Below are positions 18,753 to 27,380 of a DNA stretch of 64,000 bases, piece after piece. How positions within the stretch are numbered: position 1 is the stretch's first letter; each line of letters starts with the position of its first letter. The position numbers were made by a program, and so were the translations under genes. Origin of the DNA: Streptomyces sp. CB02959. GTDB taxonomy: Bacteria > Actinomycetota > Actinomycetes > Streptomycetales > Streptomycetaceae. The stretch is from assembly GCF_002803155.1 (NCBI RefSeq), contig NZ_NNBP01000008.1, positions 1 to 64,000 of the forward strand, written 5' to 3'. The notes under the pieces were generated by a model. The model worked only from the letters and a program-made list of their open reading frames with translations. It was not told where the DNA came from and did not search any database.

Positions 18753-20217
18753 GCATGAGCGTAGCAGTGGTGCCGAGCTGGCCGCGATCCTCCGAGAGGA
18801 GCTGGAGCGCTACTCTCCAGGTGAGAAGCTGCCGTCGAGTCGCACCTTGGTCGAGCGGCACCGGGTCAGCCCGGTGACGGTCTCCCGGGCGCTAGCCGAG
18901 CTGGTCGCCGAAGGGCTGGTCGTCACCCGCCCCGGCGCCGGGGCGTTCCGGGCCGAGCCCGGCCGTGCGACGCCGCGCCGGGCCGACACCTCCTGGCAGG
19001 AGATCGCGCTGAGCGCCGAACCGGCCGGTGACCAGGTGCCGCGCAGCGTGGACGCCTCCGGAGTCCTGGCCACACTCGCCACCCCCGCGCCCGGCGTCAT
19101 CGAGCTCAACGGCGGCTATCTGCACGCCACCCTCCAGCCGGAACGCGCCCTGGCCGCCGCGCTGGCGCGGGCCGGCCGGCGGCCCGGCGCCTGGAGCCGC
19201 CCGCCGGTGGGCGGGGTGCCGGAGCTGCGGGCCTGGTTCGCCCGGGAGATCGGCGGCCCCGGCGGCCCGCTCGCCGCCAGCGACGTCCTGATCACCGCGG
19301 GCGGCCAGAGCGCCCTGACCGCGGCGGTGCGCGCCCTCGCCGCGCCCGGCGCGCCGGTCCTCGTCGAGTCGCCGACCTACCCCGGCATGCTGGCCGTCGC
19401 CCGCGCCTCAGGGCTCCGCCCGGTCCCGGTCCCGGTGGACGCCGACGGCGTCCGCACCGATCTGCTCGCCGACGCCTTCCGGGCCAGCGGCGCCCGGCTG
19501 TTCATCTGCCAGCCGCTGTTCCAGAACCCGTCCGGCACGGTGCTGGCCGCCGAGCGCCGCCGGGAGGTGCTGCGGGTGGCCCGCGCGGCCGGCGCCTTCG
19601 TGGTCGAGGACGACTTCGCCCGGCTGCTGGGCCACGCCGACGCGCCCCCGCTGCCGCCGACCCTGATCGCCGACGATCCGGACGGCACCGTGGTCCACGT
19701 CCGTTCGCTGACCAAGGCGACCTCGCCGAGTCTGCGGGTGGGCGCCCTGGCGGCCCGCGGCCCGGTGCTCGACCGGCTGCGCGCCATCCAGGTCGTCGAC
19801 AGCTTCTTCGTGCCCGGTCCGCTCCAGGAAGCCGCGCTGGAACTCGTCGGATCGCCCGCCTGGAGCCGTCATCTGCGGCTGATAGCAGGGGAGTTGCAGG
19901 TGCGCCGGCAGGCCCTGCGGACCGCCCTGCAGCGCGAGCTGCCGGCGTTGGGCACCGGGGGCCCCGGGGAGCGTACGGCGCCCGGCGGCTACCACCTCTG
20001 GCTGCGGCTGCCGGGCGGCACCGACGAGGCGGCGCTGACCGGCGCCGCGCTGCGGGCCGGCGTCGCGGTGGCGCCCGGCCGCCCCTATTTCCCCGCCGAG
20101 CCGCCGGCCGCCCACTTCCGGCTGAGCTTCGCCTCGGCGGCCGGCGCCGGCGAGTTGGCCGAGGGCATCCACCGACTCAGGGCCGCCTGCGACGAACTGG
20201 ACGTCCCCGTGGCGTGA
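18751..20217 (+). CDS. MocR/PdxR-type GntR regulator with aminotransferase domain
   Basis: 488 residues. An N-terminal GntR winged helix (about 1-75: SGAELAAILREELERYSPGEKLPSSRTLV) is linked to a fold-type I aminotransferase domain (about 110-485). The PLP-binding Lys is in RSLTKATSPSLRVG. MocR proteins are transcription factors that use PLP, often controlling vitamin B6 or amino-acid genes. Here the only divergent neighbour is the EamA exporter, the probable target. TATCGT ends eight bases before the ATG, so the transcript is likely leaderless. Confidence 0.9.
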   Translation: MHERSSGAELAAILREELERYSPGEKLPSSRTLVERHRVSPVTVSRALAELVAEGLVVTRPGAGAFRAEPGRATPRRADTSWQEIALSAEPAGDQVPRSVDASGVLATLATPAPGVIELNGGYLHATLQPERALAAALARAGRRPGAWSRPPVGGVPELRAWFAREIGGPGGPLAASDVLITAGGQSALTAAVRALAAPGAPVLVESPTYPGMLAVARASGLRPVPVPVDADGVRTDLLADAFRASGARLFICQPLFQNPSGTVLAAERRREVLRVARAAGAFVVEDDFARLLGHADAPPLPPTLIADDPDGTVVHVRSLTKATSPSLRVGALAARGPVLDRLRAIQVVDSFFVPGPLQEAALELVGSPAWSRHLRLIAGELQVRRQALRTALQRELPALGTGGPGERTAPGGYHLWLRLPGGTDEAALTGAALRAGVAVAPGRPYFPAEPPAAHFRLSFASAAGAGELAEGIHRLRAACDELDVPVA

Positions 20218-20285
20218 ACCAGGTGGAAGGGCCGGGTTCGGGAACCCGTTCGACGCGGGCCCGCCCCTTCTGCCAGTCTCCCGGC

Positions 20286-20738
20286 ATGACTGCCCGCGCC
20301 CTCGACGGCTACGAGATCTCCACCGACCCGGACCGCCTCGACTCCGACCTGGTCCACCACTGGCTGGCCACCGACTCCTACTGGGCCCTCGGCCGCTCCC
20401 GCGAGCACCACGACCGGGCCATCGCAGGCTCGCTCAACTTCGGCCTGTACGAAGCCGGTTCGGGGCGCCAGGCCGCCTACGCGCGGATCGTCACCGACTA
20501 CGTCACCTTCGCCTGGCTCTGCGACGTCTACGTCTCCCGCGACGACCGCGGCAAGGGACTGGGCACCGCCCTGGTCGAGGCGGTCGCCGACCACCTGTCC
20601 CCGCACGGGCTGGCCCGGATCACCCTCGCCACCAAGGACGCGCACGGCGTCTACGCGAAGATCGGCTTCCGGCCGCTGACGGCCCCCGACCAGTGGATGA
20701 CGCTGGGGCTGCTCGACCCGGGCCCGGCCGCCCCGTGA
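20286..20738 (+). CDS. GNAT family N-acetyltransferase
   Basis: 150 residues. The acetyl-CoA binding motif A is seen as DVYVSRDDRGKGLGTALVEAV and motif B as YAKIGFRPL. Close in layout to small GNATs of the YjdJ/DUF-type that end in a WM(x)LGL stretch. Substrate unknown. The ATG at 20286 lacks a ribosome-binding site; the frame is open back to a GTG at 20214 that overlaps the MocR stop, so a 174-residue form cannot be excluded. Its stop begins a short bridge to the next gene. Confidence 0.8.
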   Translation: MTARALDGYEISTDPDRLDSDLVHHWLATDSYWALGRSREHHDRAIAGSLNFGLYEAGSGRQAAYARIVTDYVTFAWLCDVYVSRDDRGKGLGTALVEAVADHLSPHGLARITLATKDAHGVYAKIGFRPLTAPDQWMTLGLLDPGPAAP

Positions 20739-20758
20739 CGCCGGGAGCCCCCTCGTGA
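20735..20758 (+). CDS. Seven-codon bridging mini-ORF between GNAT and cysteine-synthase-like gene
   Basis: GTG at 20735 overlaps the GNAT stop (GTGA) and encodes V-T-P-G-A-P-S; its TGA overlaps the GTG of the next gene at 20755 (GTGA again). GGGAG inside it is the ribosome-binding site for that gene. It may serve to hand ribosomes across the gap; it could also be chance, being so short. Confidence 0.35.
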   Translation: MTPGAPS

Positions 20759-21852
20759 CCGGGGATCCCGTACCGCCGCCCGGCGCCTGGGCGGCCCGGG
20801 CGCTGGGCAGGCTGGCCGCCGACGCCGCGCCCACCCCGCTGCGGCCCCTGCGCCTGCCCGCCCTCCCGGAGCTCGAACTCCACGTCAAGGACGAGTCCGC
20901 GCACCCCACCGGCAGCATCAAGCACCGCCTGCTGCGGGAGCAGTTCCGCGCCGCCGTCGAGAACGGCGCGCTGGCCGGGGGGACGCCGGTGGTGATGGGC
21001 AGCGGCGGCGCCGCGGCGGTGGCCGGGGCGTACTTCGCGCGCCTGGTGGGCCTGCCGTTCACCGCCGTCCTGCCGCGGACCGCACCGGCCGCCGTGCGGG
21101 CCCGGATCGAGCGGTACGACGGCCGCTGCCGGATCGGCGAACTGCCGCCGGCGGCCGTACTGGAGGAGGCCCGGGCACTGGCGGAGCGCACCGGCGGCCA
21201 CCTCCTCGACCACTTCGCCGCGGCCGCCGGGCCACCGGACGGGCCGGGCCCGCTGCCGGGCCTTGCCGAGGAGATCCTGGCCGGGCTGCGGGGCGCCCGC
21301 CATCCGGTACCGGAGTGGCTGGTGGCCGGTGCCGGAACCGGCGCCACCGCCGCGTCCCTCGGCCACCACCTGCGCAGCCACCGCCTGCCGACCCGGCTGG
21401 CGGTCGCCGACCCGGAGAACTCCGCCTACTTCCCGGCGTGGGCGAGCGGCTGCGCCGACTACGCGACCGGGATGCCGTCCCGGATCCCCGGCATCGGCCG
21501 CCCGCGCACCGAACCCGGCTTCCGGGCCGACCTGATCGACCTGGTCGTCCCGGTCCCGGACGCCGCCTCCGTCGCCGCGATGCGCTGGCTGCACACGACC
21601 GCCGGCCTCGCCTGCGGCCCGGCCACCGGCACCGCCCTGTGGGCGGCCTGCCACCTCGCCGCGCGACTGCGGTCCGAGGGCGCCCGGGGAGGTCTGGTCC
21701 TGGTCGCCGGGGACGGCGCGGAGCCTTACCGCACCACCCATCTCGACCCCGGTTGGCTGGCCGCCAAGGGGCTCGACCCGGCGCCGTACGAGGCGCTGCT
21801 GGAGCGGTTCGCGCGGACCGGGGAATGGGCCTGGCCGCGGCCGGCGGACTAG
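20755..21852 (+). CDS. PLP-dependent cysteine synthase/desulfhydrase-like enzyme (fold type II)
   Basis: 365 residues. The PLP lysine is in the stretch KDESAHPTGSIKHRLL (about residues 44-59), as in cysteine synthase and threonine synthase relatives. The phosphate-binding region GAGTGATAASLGHHL and a C-terminal LAGDG-like segment (VAGDGAEPYR) fit. The substrate loop, normally S-G-N, reads GSGGAAAVAG here, so the usual Asn that contacts PLP or substrate is absent. A mycobacterial cysteine desulfhydrase (Cds1) is the nearest type I recall. Coupled to the GNAT gene through the bridge at 20735. Confidence 0.75.
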   Translation: MTGDPVPPPGAWAARALGRLAADAAPTPLRPLRLPALPELELHVKDESAHPTGSIKHRLLREQFRAAVENGALAGGTPVVMGSGGAAAVAGAYFARLVGLPFTAVLPRTAPAAVRARIERYDGRCRIGELPPAAVLEEARALAERTGGHLLDHFAAAAGPPDGPGPLPGLAEEILAGLRGARHPVPEWLVAGAGTGATAASLGHHLRSHRLPTRLAVADPENSAYFPAWASGCADYATGMPSRIPGIGRPRTEPGFRADLIDLVVPVPDAASVAAMRWLHTTAGLACGPATGTALWAACHLAARLRSEGARGGLVLVAGDGAEPYRTTHLDPGWLAAKGLDPAPYEALLERFARTGEWAWPRPAD

Positions 21853-21915
21853 GGCGTGTCCGCCCGGTGGAGCGAGCCCCGGGGCCGCGGGACGGCCCTG
21901 AGGCGCTCCGGCGGG

Positions 21916-22689
21916 TCACGCCGCGTGGTCCGGCCCGGGGGGCGGCGGTCCCGCCTCCCGCATCAGCCAGGCGTTGGCCGCCGCGACCCGGCCGGCCACC
22001 TTCAGCTTGGCGTAGGCGTGCTCCAGGTGCTTGTCGACGGTCCGCGGGCTGATCTCCAGCCGGTGCGCGATCTGCTGGTTCGTCAGGCCGTCGGCGAGCA
22101 GGCCCAGTACGGCCGATTCGCGGCGGGTGACCAGGTCCCGGGCCGGTGCCGGGGCCGGTGGGGCCAGGCGGCCCAGGACCCGGCTGAGGCGGGTGCGCAG
22201 CAGATGGGCGGCGGCCACGTCGGCGTCGCTGAAGTCGCTGCCGCTGCGGTCGCGGCTGACCACCACCGAGACCCGCCGCGGCGCTCCCGCGGCGTACCCG
22301 GCGGGGAAGGACATCGCCAACTGCCGCTCGGCGCCGAACGGCCGGTAGACGTCGGCGTAGACGGGCAGCGCGTGGAACTCGCCCGGGGTCTGCAGGGCCG
22401 AGCGGCGCAGCGGGGTGCCGCTGCCGATCCGGGTGTGCCGGACGAAGGAGTCGCACCACCACCCCCGGTCGAACGCGTCCAGCACGTCCTGGCTCAGCAG
22501 GTCGTCCGGGAGGGTGCGGAGCGGATGGACCGGGTCCGGGCGGGGCGACCAGATGATGCTGTCGCCGGGCAGCGCGCCGAGCAGCAGGGGGAGCAGCGCC
22601 GGAACCAGGGTGTCCTCGTCCACGGCGTCGATGAGGAGGTCCACGACGGAGAGGATGCGCCGCAGGCCGGCCTCCGCGGCCGCGCTCAT
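21916..22689 (-). CDS. LuxR-type helix-turn-helix regulator
   Basis: 257 residues. The C-terminal 60 residues are a LuxR HTH (TRRESAVLGLLADGLTNQQ followed by SPRTVDKHLEHAYAKL). The N-terminal 180 residues have no domain I recognise; the pattern WSPRPDPVHP...WWCDSFVRHT is reminiscent of sensor parts in other Streptomyces orphan LuxR proteins. There is no receiver-domain phospho-Asp. The ATG at 22689 is preferred: upstream residues to 22836 are Pro/Gly-rich and overlap the neighbouring terminator. Confidence 0.8.
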   Translation of the reverse strand: MSAAAEAGLRRILSVVDLLIDAVDEDTLVPALLPLLLGALPGDSIIWSPRPDPVHPLRTLPDDLLSQDVLDAFDRGWWCDSFVRHTRIGSGTPLRRSALQTPGEFHALPVYADVYRPFGAERQLAMSFPAGYAAGAPRRVSVVVSRDRSGSDFSDADVAAAHLLRTRLSRVLGRLAPPAPAPARDLVTRRESAVLGLLADGLTNQQIAHRLEISPRTVDKHLEHAYAKLKVAGRVAAANAWLMREAGPPPPGPDHAA

Positions 22690-22808
22690 ACGTCCAGCGT
22701 GCCGAGCCCTCCGGCACAGGTCAAGGCCGCTCGGGACGGCTCCCCGGCGTTGTGGGGAGCCGCCCGGAGCGGGGCCACCCGGCCGGCCGGGGGAAGACCG
22801 GCCGGGGG

Positions 22809-22832
22809 CGTCGGGCGCGTCAGCGCCCGACG
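22809..22832 (-). terminator. Hairpin embracing the methyltransferase stop codon
   Basis: CGTCGGGCGC (22809-22818) and GCGCCCGACG (22823-22832) pair perfectly around a 4-base loop that contains part of the stop codon at 22820. It is the likely terminator of the methyltransferase gene. Confidence 0.55.
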
Positions 22833-23923
22833 GCATAGACGCGGTTGACCGGGCTCTGGGCCGCCAGTCGCCAGTGGTGCAGCCCGGCCGCGTCGGCGAG
22901 TTCCCGCAGGGCCCGTTCTCCCGCGTGGTTCCCCAGGGCCTGCGGACCGTGTTGGGCCAGCGCGGAGGGCAGGCAGACGGCCACCGAGGCGGCGGTCAGC
23001 ACCCGGCCGACCGGGTTGGCGTTCTCCTCGGCGCGCGCTGAGGCGTTCGGCTCCACGATCATGCAGGTGCCGCCCTCGGCCAGCGCGTGCGCGGCGTGCC
23101 GGAGCGCGGCGCCCGGGTCGCCGATGTCGTGCAGGCAGTCGAAGTATGTGATCAGGTCGAAGCCCTTGCCGGGGAAGTCGTCGGCGGCCGCCACCTCGAA
23201 GGACACCCGGTCGGCCACGCCCTGCTCGGCCGCGATCCCGCGGGCCGTCTCGACGGACGGGCGGTGGAAGTCGTAGCCGGTGAAGCGGGAGTTGGGGAAC
23301 GCCCGCGCCATCAGCGCCGTCGAGTACCCGTAGCCGCATCCGACGTCCGCCACCGTGCCGCCGCGCTCCAGTTTCTCCACCACGCCGTCCAGCGCGGCCA
23401 GCCACTCCGGCACCAGGGCCGCCGTGTAGCCGGGGCGGAAGAACTTCGCGGTGCCCTCGAACAGCGCCGCTCCGTGGTCCTCCCAGCCGATGCCCTCGCC
23501 GGTGCGGAACGCCTCCATCAGGCTGTTCTCGGTGGCGTACAGCGCCTGCAGCATGGTGAAGAAACCGGCCGCGTAGCTGGGGAGCCCGGGGTCGGCGAGG
23601 ACCGCGGCGTGCTCGTCCGGCAGCTGGTAGGTGTCGCGGTCCGGCGCGTACGTCACGTACTCGCCGGCCACCTGGGCCGCCAGCCACTCCCGGACGTACC
23701 GCTCGACCAGCCCGGTGCGGGCGGCGAGCTGCGCGGAGGTCAGCGGGCCGGCGCCGTCCATCGCCCGGTACAGCCCGAGCCGGTCGCCGAGGGAGGTGCA
23801 CAGGCCCGCGACCGCGGCCCCGCCGTCGGTGATCACCCGTTCCAGGAACGCGCCCACCCGGTCCTCCCGGGTGGTCCCGCCGTTCCCGGCGGCGCCCGGT
23901 GCGGCCGGGGCGGAAACCGCCAT
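22820..23923 (-). CDS. Class I SAM-dependent methyltransferase with N-terminal winged helix
   Basis: 367 residues. The N-terminal 110 residues are a winged-helix dimerisation type domain (LTSAQLAARTGLVERYVREWLAA), followed by a Rossmann methyltransferase domain with motif I VADVGCGYGYSTALMA and YFDCLHDIGDPGAALR. This matches a Mycobacterium family (Rv2258c-like) of O- or small-molecule methyltransferases; substrate unknown. The ATG at 23923 is chosen because AGGAGG (23937-23932) lies eight bases upstream; a GTG at 23932 overlaps that site and is not usable. Divergent from the DUF1059 gene, 132 bases apart. Confidence 0.85.
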   Translation of the reverse strand: MAVSAPAAPGAAGNGGTTREDRVGAFLERVITDGGAAVAGLCTSLGDRLGLYRAMDGAGPLTSAQLAARTGLVERYVREWLAAQVAGEYVTYAPDRDTYQLPDEHAAVLADPGLPSYAAGFFTMLQALYATENSLMEAFRTGEGIGWEDHGAALFEGTAKFFRPGYTAALVPEWLAALDGVVEKLERGGTVADVGCGYGYSTALMARAFPNSRFTGYDFHRPSVETARGIAAEQGVADRVSFEVAAADDFPGKGFDLITYFDCLHDIGDPGAALRHAAHALAEGGTCMIVEPNASARAEENANPVGRVLTAASVAVCLPSALAQHGPQALGNHAGERALRELADAAGLHHWRLAAQSPVNRVYAVGR

Positions 23924-24055
23924 GGCCGTCACCTCCTCGCCTCACTCCCTCCACTGCACCAGCTCCGGCGGCCTGTGCGCCATACGCGGTTCCCCGTATA
24001 CGCGGGGCCGGGCGGGTACGGGCGGCCGACACTGGAGGTGAGGAGGTGGTGGGTG

Positions 24056-24247
24056 ATGCGCAAGATGATCGACTGCCGGGACCACCCCAGTGAGACGAAC
24101 TGCACCCTCGTCCTCATCGGCGAGGAGGAGGAAGTGCTCCGCGCCGCCACCGCGCACGCGATCGCCGTGCACGGCCACACGGACAGCCCCGAACTGCGCG
24201 AACAACTCCGCAAGTCCCTCAGGAACGAGATGCCGCAGCCCGCGTGA
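24056..24247 (+). CDS. DUF1059 domain protein
   Basis: 63 residues. The pattern MRKMIDCRDHPSETNCTLVL, then a HAIAVHGH near residue 35-41, is that of DUF1059, a small Cys/His-containing domain of unknown role. GAGGAGG precedes the ATG. The gene is divergent from the methyltransferase; sharing of a 132-base promoter region suggests co-regulation. Confidence 0.8.
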   Translation: MRKMIDCRDHPSETNCTLVLIGEEEEVLRAATAHAIAVHGHTDSPELREQLRKSLRNEMPQPA

Positions 24248-24502
24248 GCCGCCGCCGGAGCGGTGGACCGAGCCCGGCCGTCCCTCTGCGGCGGCCGGGT
24301 CCTCCGTGTCCGGGGCGGGCCCCGGTACCCGCGTTCGGGCCCGCTGAGGTCGTCCGGTCGCGCCACCCGGCGCAGGATCGTCCTGGGACGGTGCACCGAC
24401 CGGGCGCGTCCCGGGCCGCCGCGCCGCGGTACGGCCACCGGACGGTACGGCCGCGGACACGGCCGCCGGGACGACCGGGAACGCACGGACGGGAGCGGGC
24501 CG

Positions 24503-26080
24503 ATGGCGGACGGCGCGGCGCACGGCACGGGGGATCGGCACACCGCGGACCGGGCGCGCGCCGGTCTGGACCGCCGGCACTTCCTCGGCACCGCCACCGG
24601 GATCGCGGCGCTCGCCACCGGCCTGACCGGCTGCGGCTCCCCGGGCGGCACCGCCCACGGCCGGCCGCCCACGGACCCGCTCGACGCCGAGCGCACCCGC
24701 CCCGGCAGCCCGGACTGGCGGCTGCGCGCCACCGGCCCGCCGGACGCGATCGAGGGCTACCCGGACCGGGTGAGCGTGCTGCCCGGCGAGGAGTTCGGCC
24801 TGCACGTCTCCACCACCGCGCCCGGTTTCCGCGTCTCCGCCTACCGGGTCGGCTGGTACGGCGGCGCCCAGGCCCGGCTGGTGTGGCGCTCGGACCGGCT
24901 CGCCGGGCGGCGCGGCCCCGCCCCGCGGTGGGTGGCGGGGACCCGCACGGTGGAAGCCGGCTGGCCGCGCACCGCCACCGTCCGCACCGACGGCTGGCCG
25001 CCGGGCGCCTACCTGCTGCGCCTCGACGCGGACCACGGCCACCAGCGGTACGTCCCGCTGGTCGTCCGCTCGGCCGGCGCGGCGGCCCGCACGGTCCTGA
25101 TGCACGCGGTGACGACCTGGCAGGCGTACAACGCCTGGGGCGGCCACAGCCTCTACCGGGGCCGGGACGGCTCGTACGCCACCCGCTCGCTCGCCGTCAG
25201 CTTCGACCGCCCCTACGACGCCACCGGCGCCGAGAAGTTCCTGGTCTACGAGCGCGCCCTGGTGGTGCTGGCGGAACGCCTCGGCCTGCCGCTGGCCTAC
25301 ACCACCTCGGTGGACGTCCACCGCGACCCGTCCGCACTGCGCGGCGCCACCGCCGTGCTCTCCCTCGGCCACGACGAATACTGGACGCCGCAGCAGCGCG
25401 ACCACGTCACCCGGGCCCGCGACACCGGCACCAACATCGCCTTCCTCGGTGCCAACGCCTGCTTCCGCCGGGTCCGCCTGGACGCCGGGCCGGGCGGCCC
25501 GCTGCGCACCGTGACCTGCTACAAGACCGCCTACCGCGACGACCCCCGGTTCGCCGCCCACGACGAGCCGCCCACCCACGACTTCCGCGAGCCACCCGCC
25601 GCCGACCCGGAGTCGACGCTGACCGGCGTCTTCTACGAGGGCTATCCGACGGACGCGCCCTATGTCGTCCACGGCGCCGACCACTGGCTCTTCGAGGGCA
25701 CCGGCGTCCGGGCCGGCGACGCCTTCGCGCACCTGGTCGGCGTGGAGTACGACCGGGTCACGCCCGGCACCCCCACCCCCGCCGACCTGGAGATCGTCGC
25801 GCACTCCCCGTTGGTCTGCGGGGGCCGCGCCAGTCACGCCGACTCCGCCTACTACACCGTCCCGGGCGGTGCCGGGGTCTTCGCCACCGGCACCATGCGC
25901 TGGGTCGAGGCCCTCATGGCGGGCAGCCGGGACAACGGCCGCGACCACGGCCTGGACCGCCGCACCGGCGCCTTCGTCACCCGCACCACGGAGAACCTGC
26001 TGCGCGCCTTCGCCGAGGGCCCGGCGGCCCGGCTCCGCCCGGCACCGGAACGCAACACGGACCGGGTGTACGGGGCCTGA
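24503..26080 (+). CDS. Tat-exported DMFase beta-subunit-like protein
   Basis: 525 residues. A twin-arginine signal (LDRRHFLGTATGIAAL) ends with a lipobox-like LTGCGS (Cys at about residue 50), so the product may be a Tat-exported lipoprotein. The body is the large domain of N,N-dimethylformamidase beta subunit type (motifs SAYRVGWYGGAQARLVW, LSLGHDEYWTPQQRDHV, TGTMRWVEALMAG). True DMFase partners (alpha subunit) are not nearby, so amidase activity is not claimed. The ATG at 24503 has GGGAG seven bases upstream. Confidence 0.75.
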   Translation: MADGAAHGTGDRHTADRARAGLDRRHFLGTATGIAALATGLTGCGSPGGTAHGRPPTDPLDAERTRPGSPDWRLRATGPPDAIEGYPDRVSVLPGEEFGLHVSTTAPGFRVSAYRVGWYGGAQARLVWRSDRLAGRRGPAPRWVAGTRTVEAGWPRTATVRTDGWPPGAYLLRLDADHGHQRYVPLVVRSAGAAARTVLMHAVTTWQAYNAWGGHSLYRGRDGSYATRSLAVSFDRPYDATGAEKFLVYERALVVLAERLGLPLAYTTSVDVHRDPSALRGATAVLSLGHDEYWTPQQRDHVTRARDTGTNIAFLGANACFRRVRLDAGPGGPLRTVTCYKTAYRDDPRFAAHDEPPTHDFREPPAADPESTLTGVFYEGYPTDAPYVVHGADHWLFEGTGVRAGDAFAHLVGVEYDRVTPGTPTPADLEIVAHSPLVCGGRASHADSAYYTVPGGAGVFATGTMRWVEALMAGSRDNGRDHGLDRRTGAFVTRTTENLLRAFAEGPAARLRPAPERNTDRVYGA

Positions 26081-26129
26081 GCCGGGCACCATCGGGCGCG
26101 GCGGCGCCACCTGACACCACGACTTTGTT

Positions 26130-26173
26130 TTTCAAAGCACATGCTTGGAAAATCCAACTACGGTCGCTACGCT
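26130..26173 (+). promoter_or_regulatory. Promoter with operator-like dyad for the Ddl-like gene
   Basis: TTGGAA (26145-26150), a 17-base spacer and TACGCT (26168-26173) form a good housekeeping promoter. A dyad at 26130-26151 (TTTCAAAGCAC then ATGCTTGGAAA) matches its own reverse complement at 18 of 22 positions and covers the -35. The tract is AT-rich compared with its surroundings, which makes repression at this site likely. Confidence 0.65.
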
Positions 26174-26302
26174 GCCTCACCGTGATCGGAAACAGTGGCG
26201 AAACGGCATGCCGCAGGGTCGACAGGGCCAACAGGGATGACGGGACTCGCACGGCCGACATGACTGACAGAACCAGCACGTCCAACTGATCGGAAGCCCG
26301 TT

Positions 26303-27340
26303 ATGCGTGTCGTGATCTTGTGCGGTGGCGAGAGCTCGGAACGAGACGTCTCCCTGGCCTCGGGCTCGTCGGTGGCCCGGGCCCTGCTGGAGCGGGGGCA
26401 CGACGTGGTGCTGGTCGACCCGGCCGCCGCGGTGCCGGTCCTGGCCGGGCCGCTGCGCCCCGGTGACGCGGTCGACGGGATCGCGGTCGGGAAGGAGCCG
26501 CCGTCCCCGTCGGGCCGGGACCGGTTGCGGTCGCGGATGCATGCCGCCCTGACCGGGGGGCCGGTCCTGGAGCTGCTGCGTGGCGCGGAGTCGGTGTTCG
26601 TCGCGCTGCACGGCGGCTGGGGCGAGGACGGGCATGTGCAGGCGCTGCTGGAGATGGCGGGCGTGCGCTTCACCGGTGCGGGCAGCGCGGCCTGCGCGGC
26701 GGCGTGGCACAAGGGGCGGGCGCAGGCCGTGCTCGGCGCGGCCGGTGTGCCGGTGGCCGAGCGGGCGCTGTGGCGGCCCGGGGCGGATGAGGTGCCGGAG
26801 GGCGTGCGGCGGCTGCTGGCGGCCGGGCCGGTGGTGGCCAAGCCGGTCGCGGACGGTTCGAGCGTGTCGGTCCACCGGGTCGACTCGCTCCCGCAGTTGG
26901 AGCGGGTGGCGGCCGAGGTGCGCTCCGGTGGGGTGGAGATGCTGGTGGAGCCGTTCCTGCCGGGGCGGGAGTTCACCGTGGCCGTGGTCGGCGACCAGGT
27001 GCTGCCCGTGGTCGAGATCGAGCTGACGACGCCGGTGTTCGACTACCAGGCCAAGTACCAGCCCGGGGCGGTCGCCGAAGTGTGTCCGGCGCGGATCCCG
27101 GCCGACTTCGCCCGCCGGATGCAGGAGCTGGCCCGCCGCGCGCACCAGGCCCTGGGGTTCGGCGGCGCCGCGTACTCGCGCACCGACTTCCGCTGCGACC
27201 CGGGCGGTGAGCCGAAGTGCCTGGAGACGAACGCGCTCCCGGGCCTGACGGCGGGGAGCCTGGTACCGCGTGCGGCGGCCGGGGCCGGCTGGACCTACCC
27301 CGACCTGATCCAGCGCCTGGTGGACCTCGCGACGCGCTGA
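26303..27340 (+). CDS. D-alanine-D-alanine ligase-like ATP-grasp enzyme
   Basis: 345 residues, the usual length for Ddl. The N-terminal domain has VILCGGESSERDVSLASGSS and the ATP-grasp core has FVALHGGWGEDGHVQALLE and AKPVADGSSVSVHRV. The C-terminal catalytic segment reads CLETNALPGLTAGSLVPRAA, close to the Ddl E-x-N-x-x-P-G-x-T pattern. It is not beside gpsA or cell-wall genes, the place of the housekeeping ddlA I recall in Streptomyces, so it may be a paralog with altered ligand preference (D-Ala-D-X or another dipeptide). Own regulated promoter upstream; leader about 120 bases. Confidence 0.82.
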   Translation: MRVVILCGGESSERDVSLASGSSVARALLERGHDVVLVDPAAAVPVLAGPLRPGDAVDGIAVGKEPPSPSGRDRLRSRMHAALTGGPVLELLRGAESVFVALHGGWGEDGHVQALLEMAGVRFTGAGSAACAAAWHKGRAQAVLGAAGVPVAERALWRPGADEVPEGVRRLLAAGPVVAKPVADGSSVSVHRVDSLPQLERVAAEVRSGGVEMLVEPFLPGREFTVAVVGDQVLPVVEIELTTPVFDYQAKYQPGAVAEVCPARIPADFARRMQELARRAHQALGFGGAAYSRTDFRCDPGGEPKCLETNALPGLTAGSLVPRAAAGAGWTYPDLIQRLVDLATR

Positions 27341-27380
27341 GCGCGGCCGCGCCGGCACCGCGGGTGTGGTCGCACGCCGG

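Noticed and set aside
23921..23940. GTG at 23932 as start of the methyltransferase
   Set aside because: It overlaps the Shine-Dalgarno AGGAGG; the ATG at 23923 has the right spacing.
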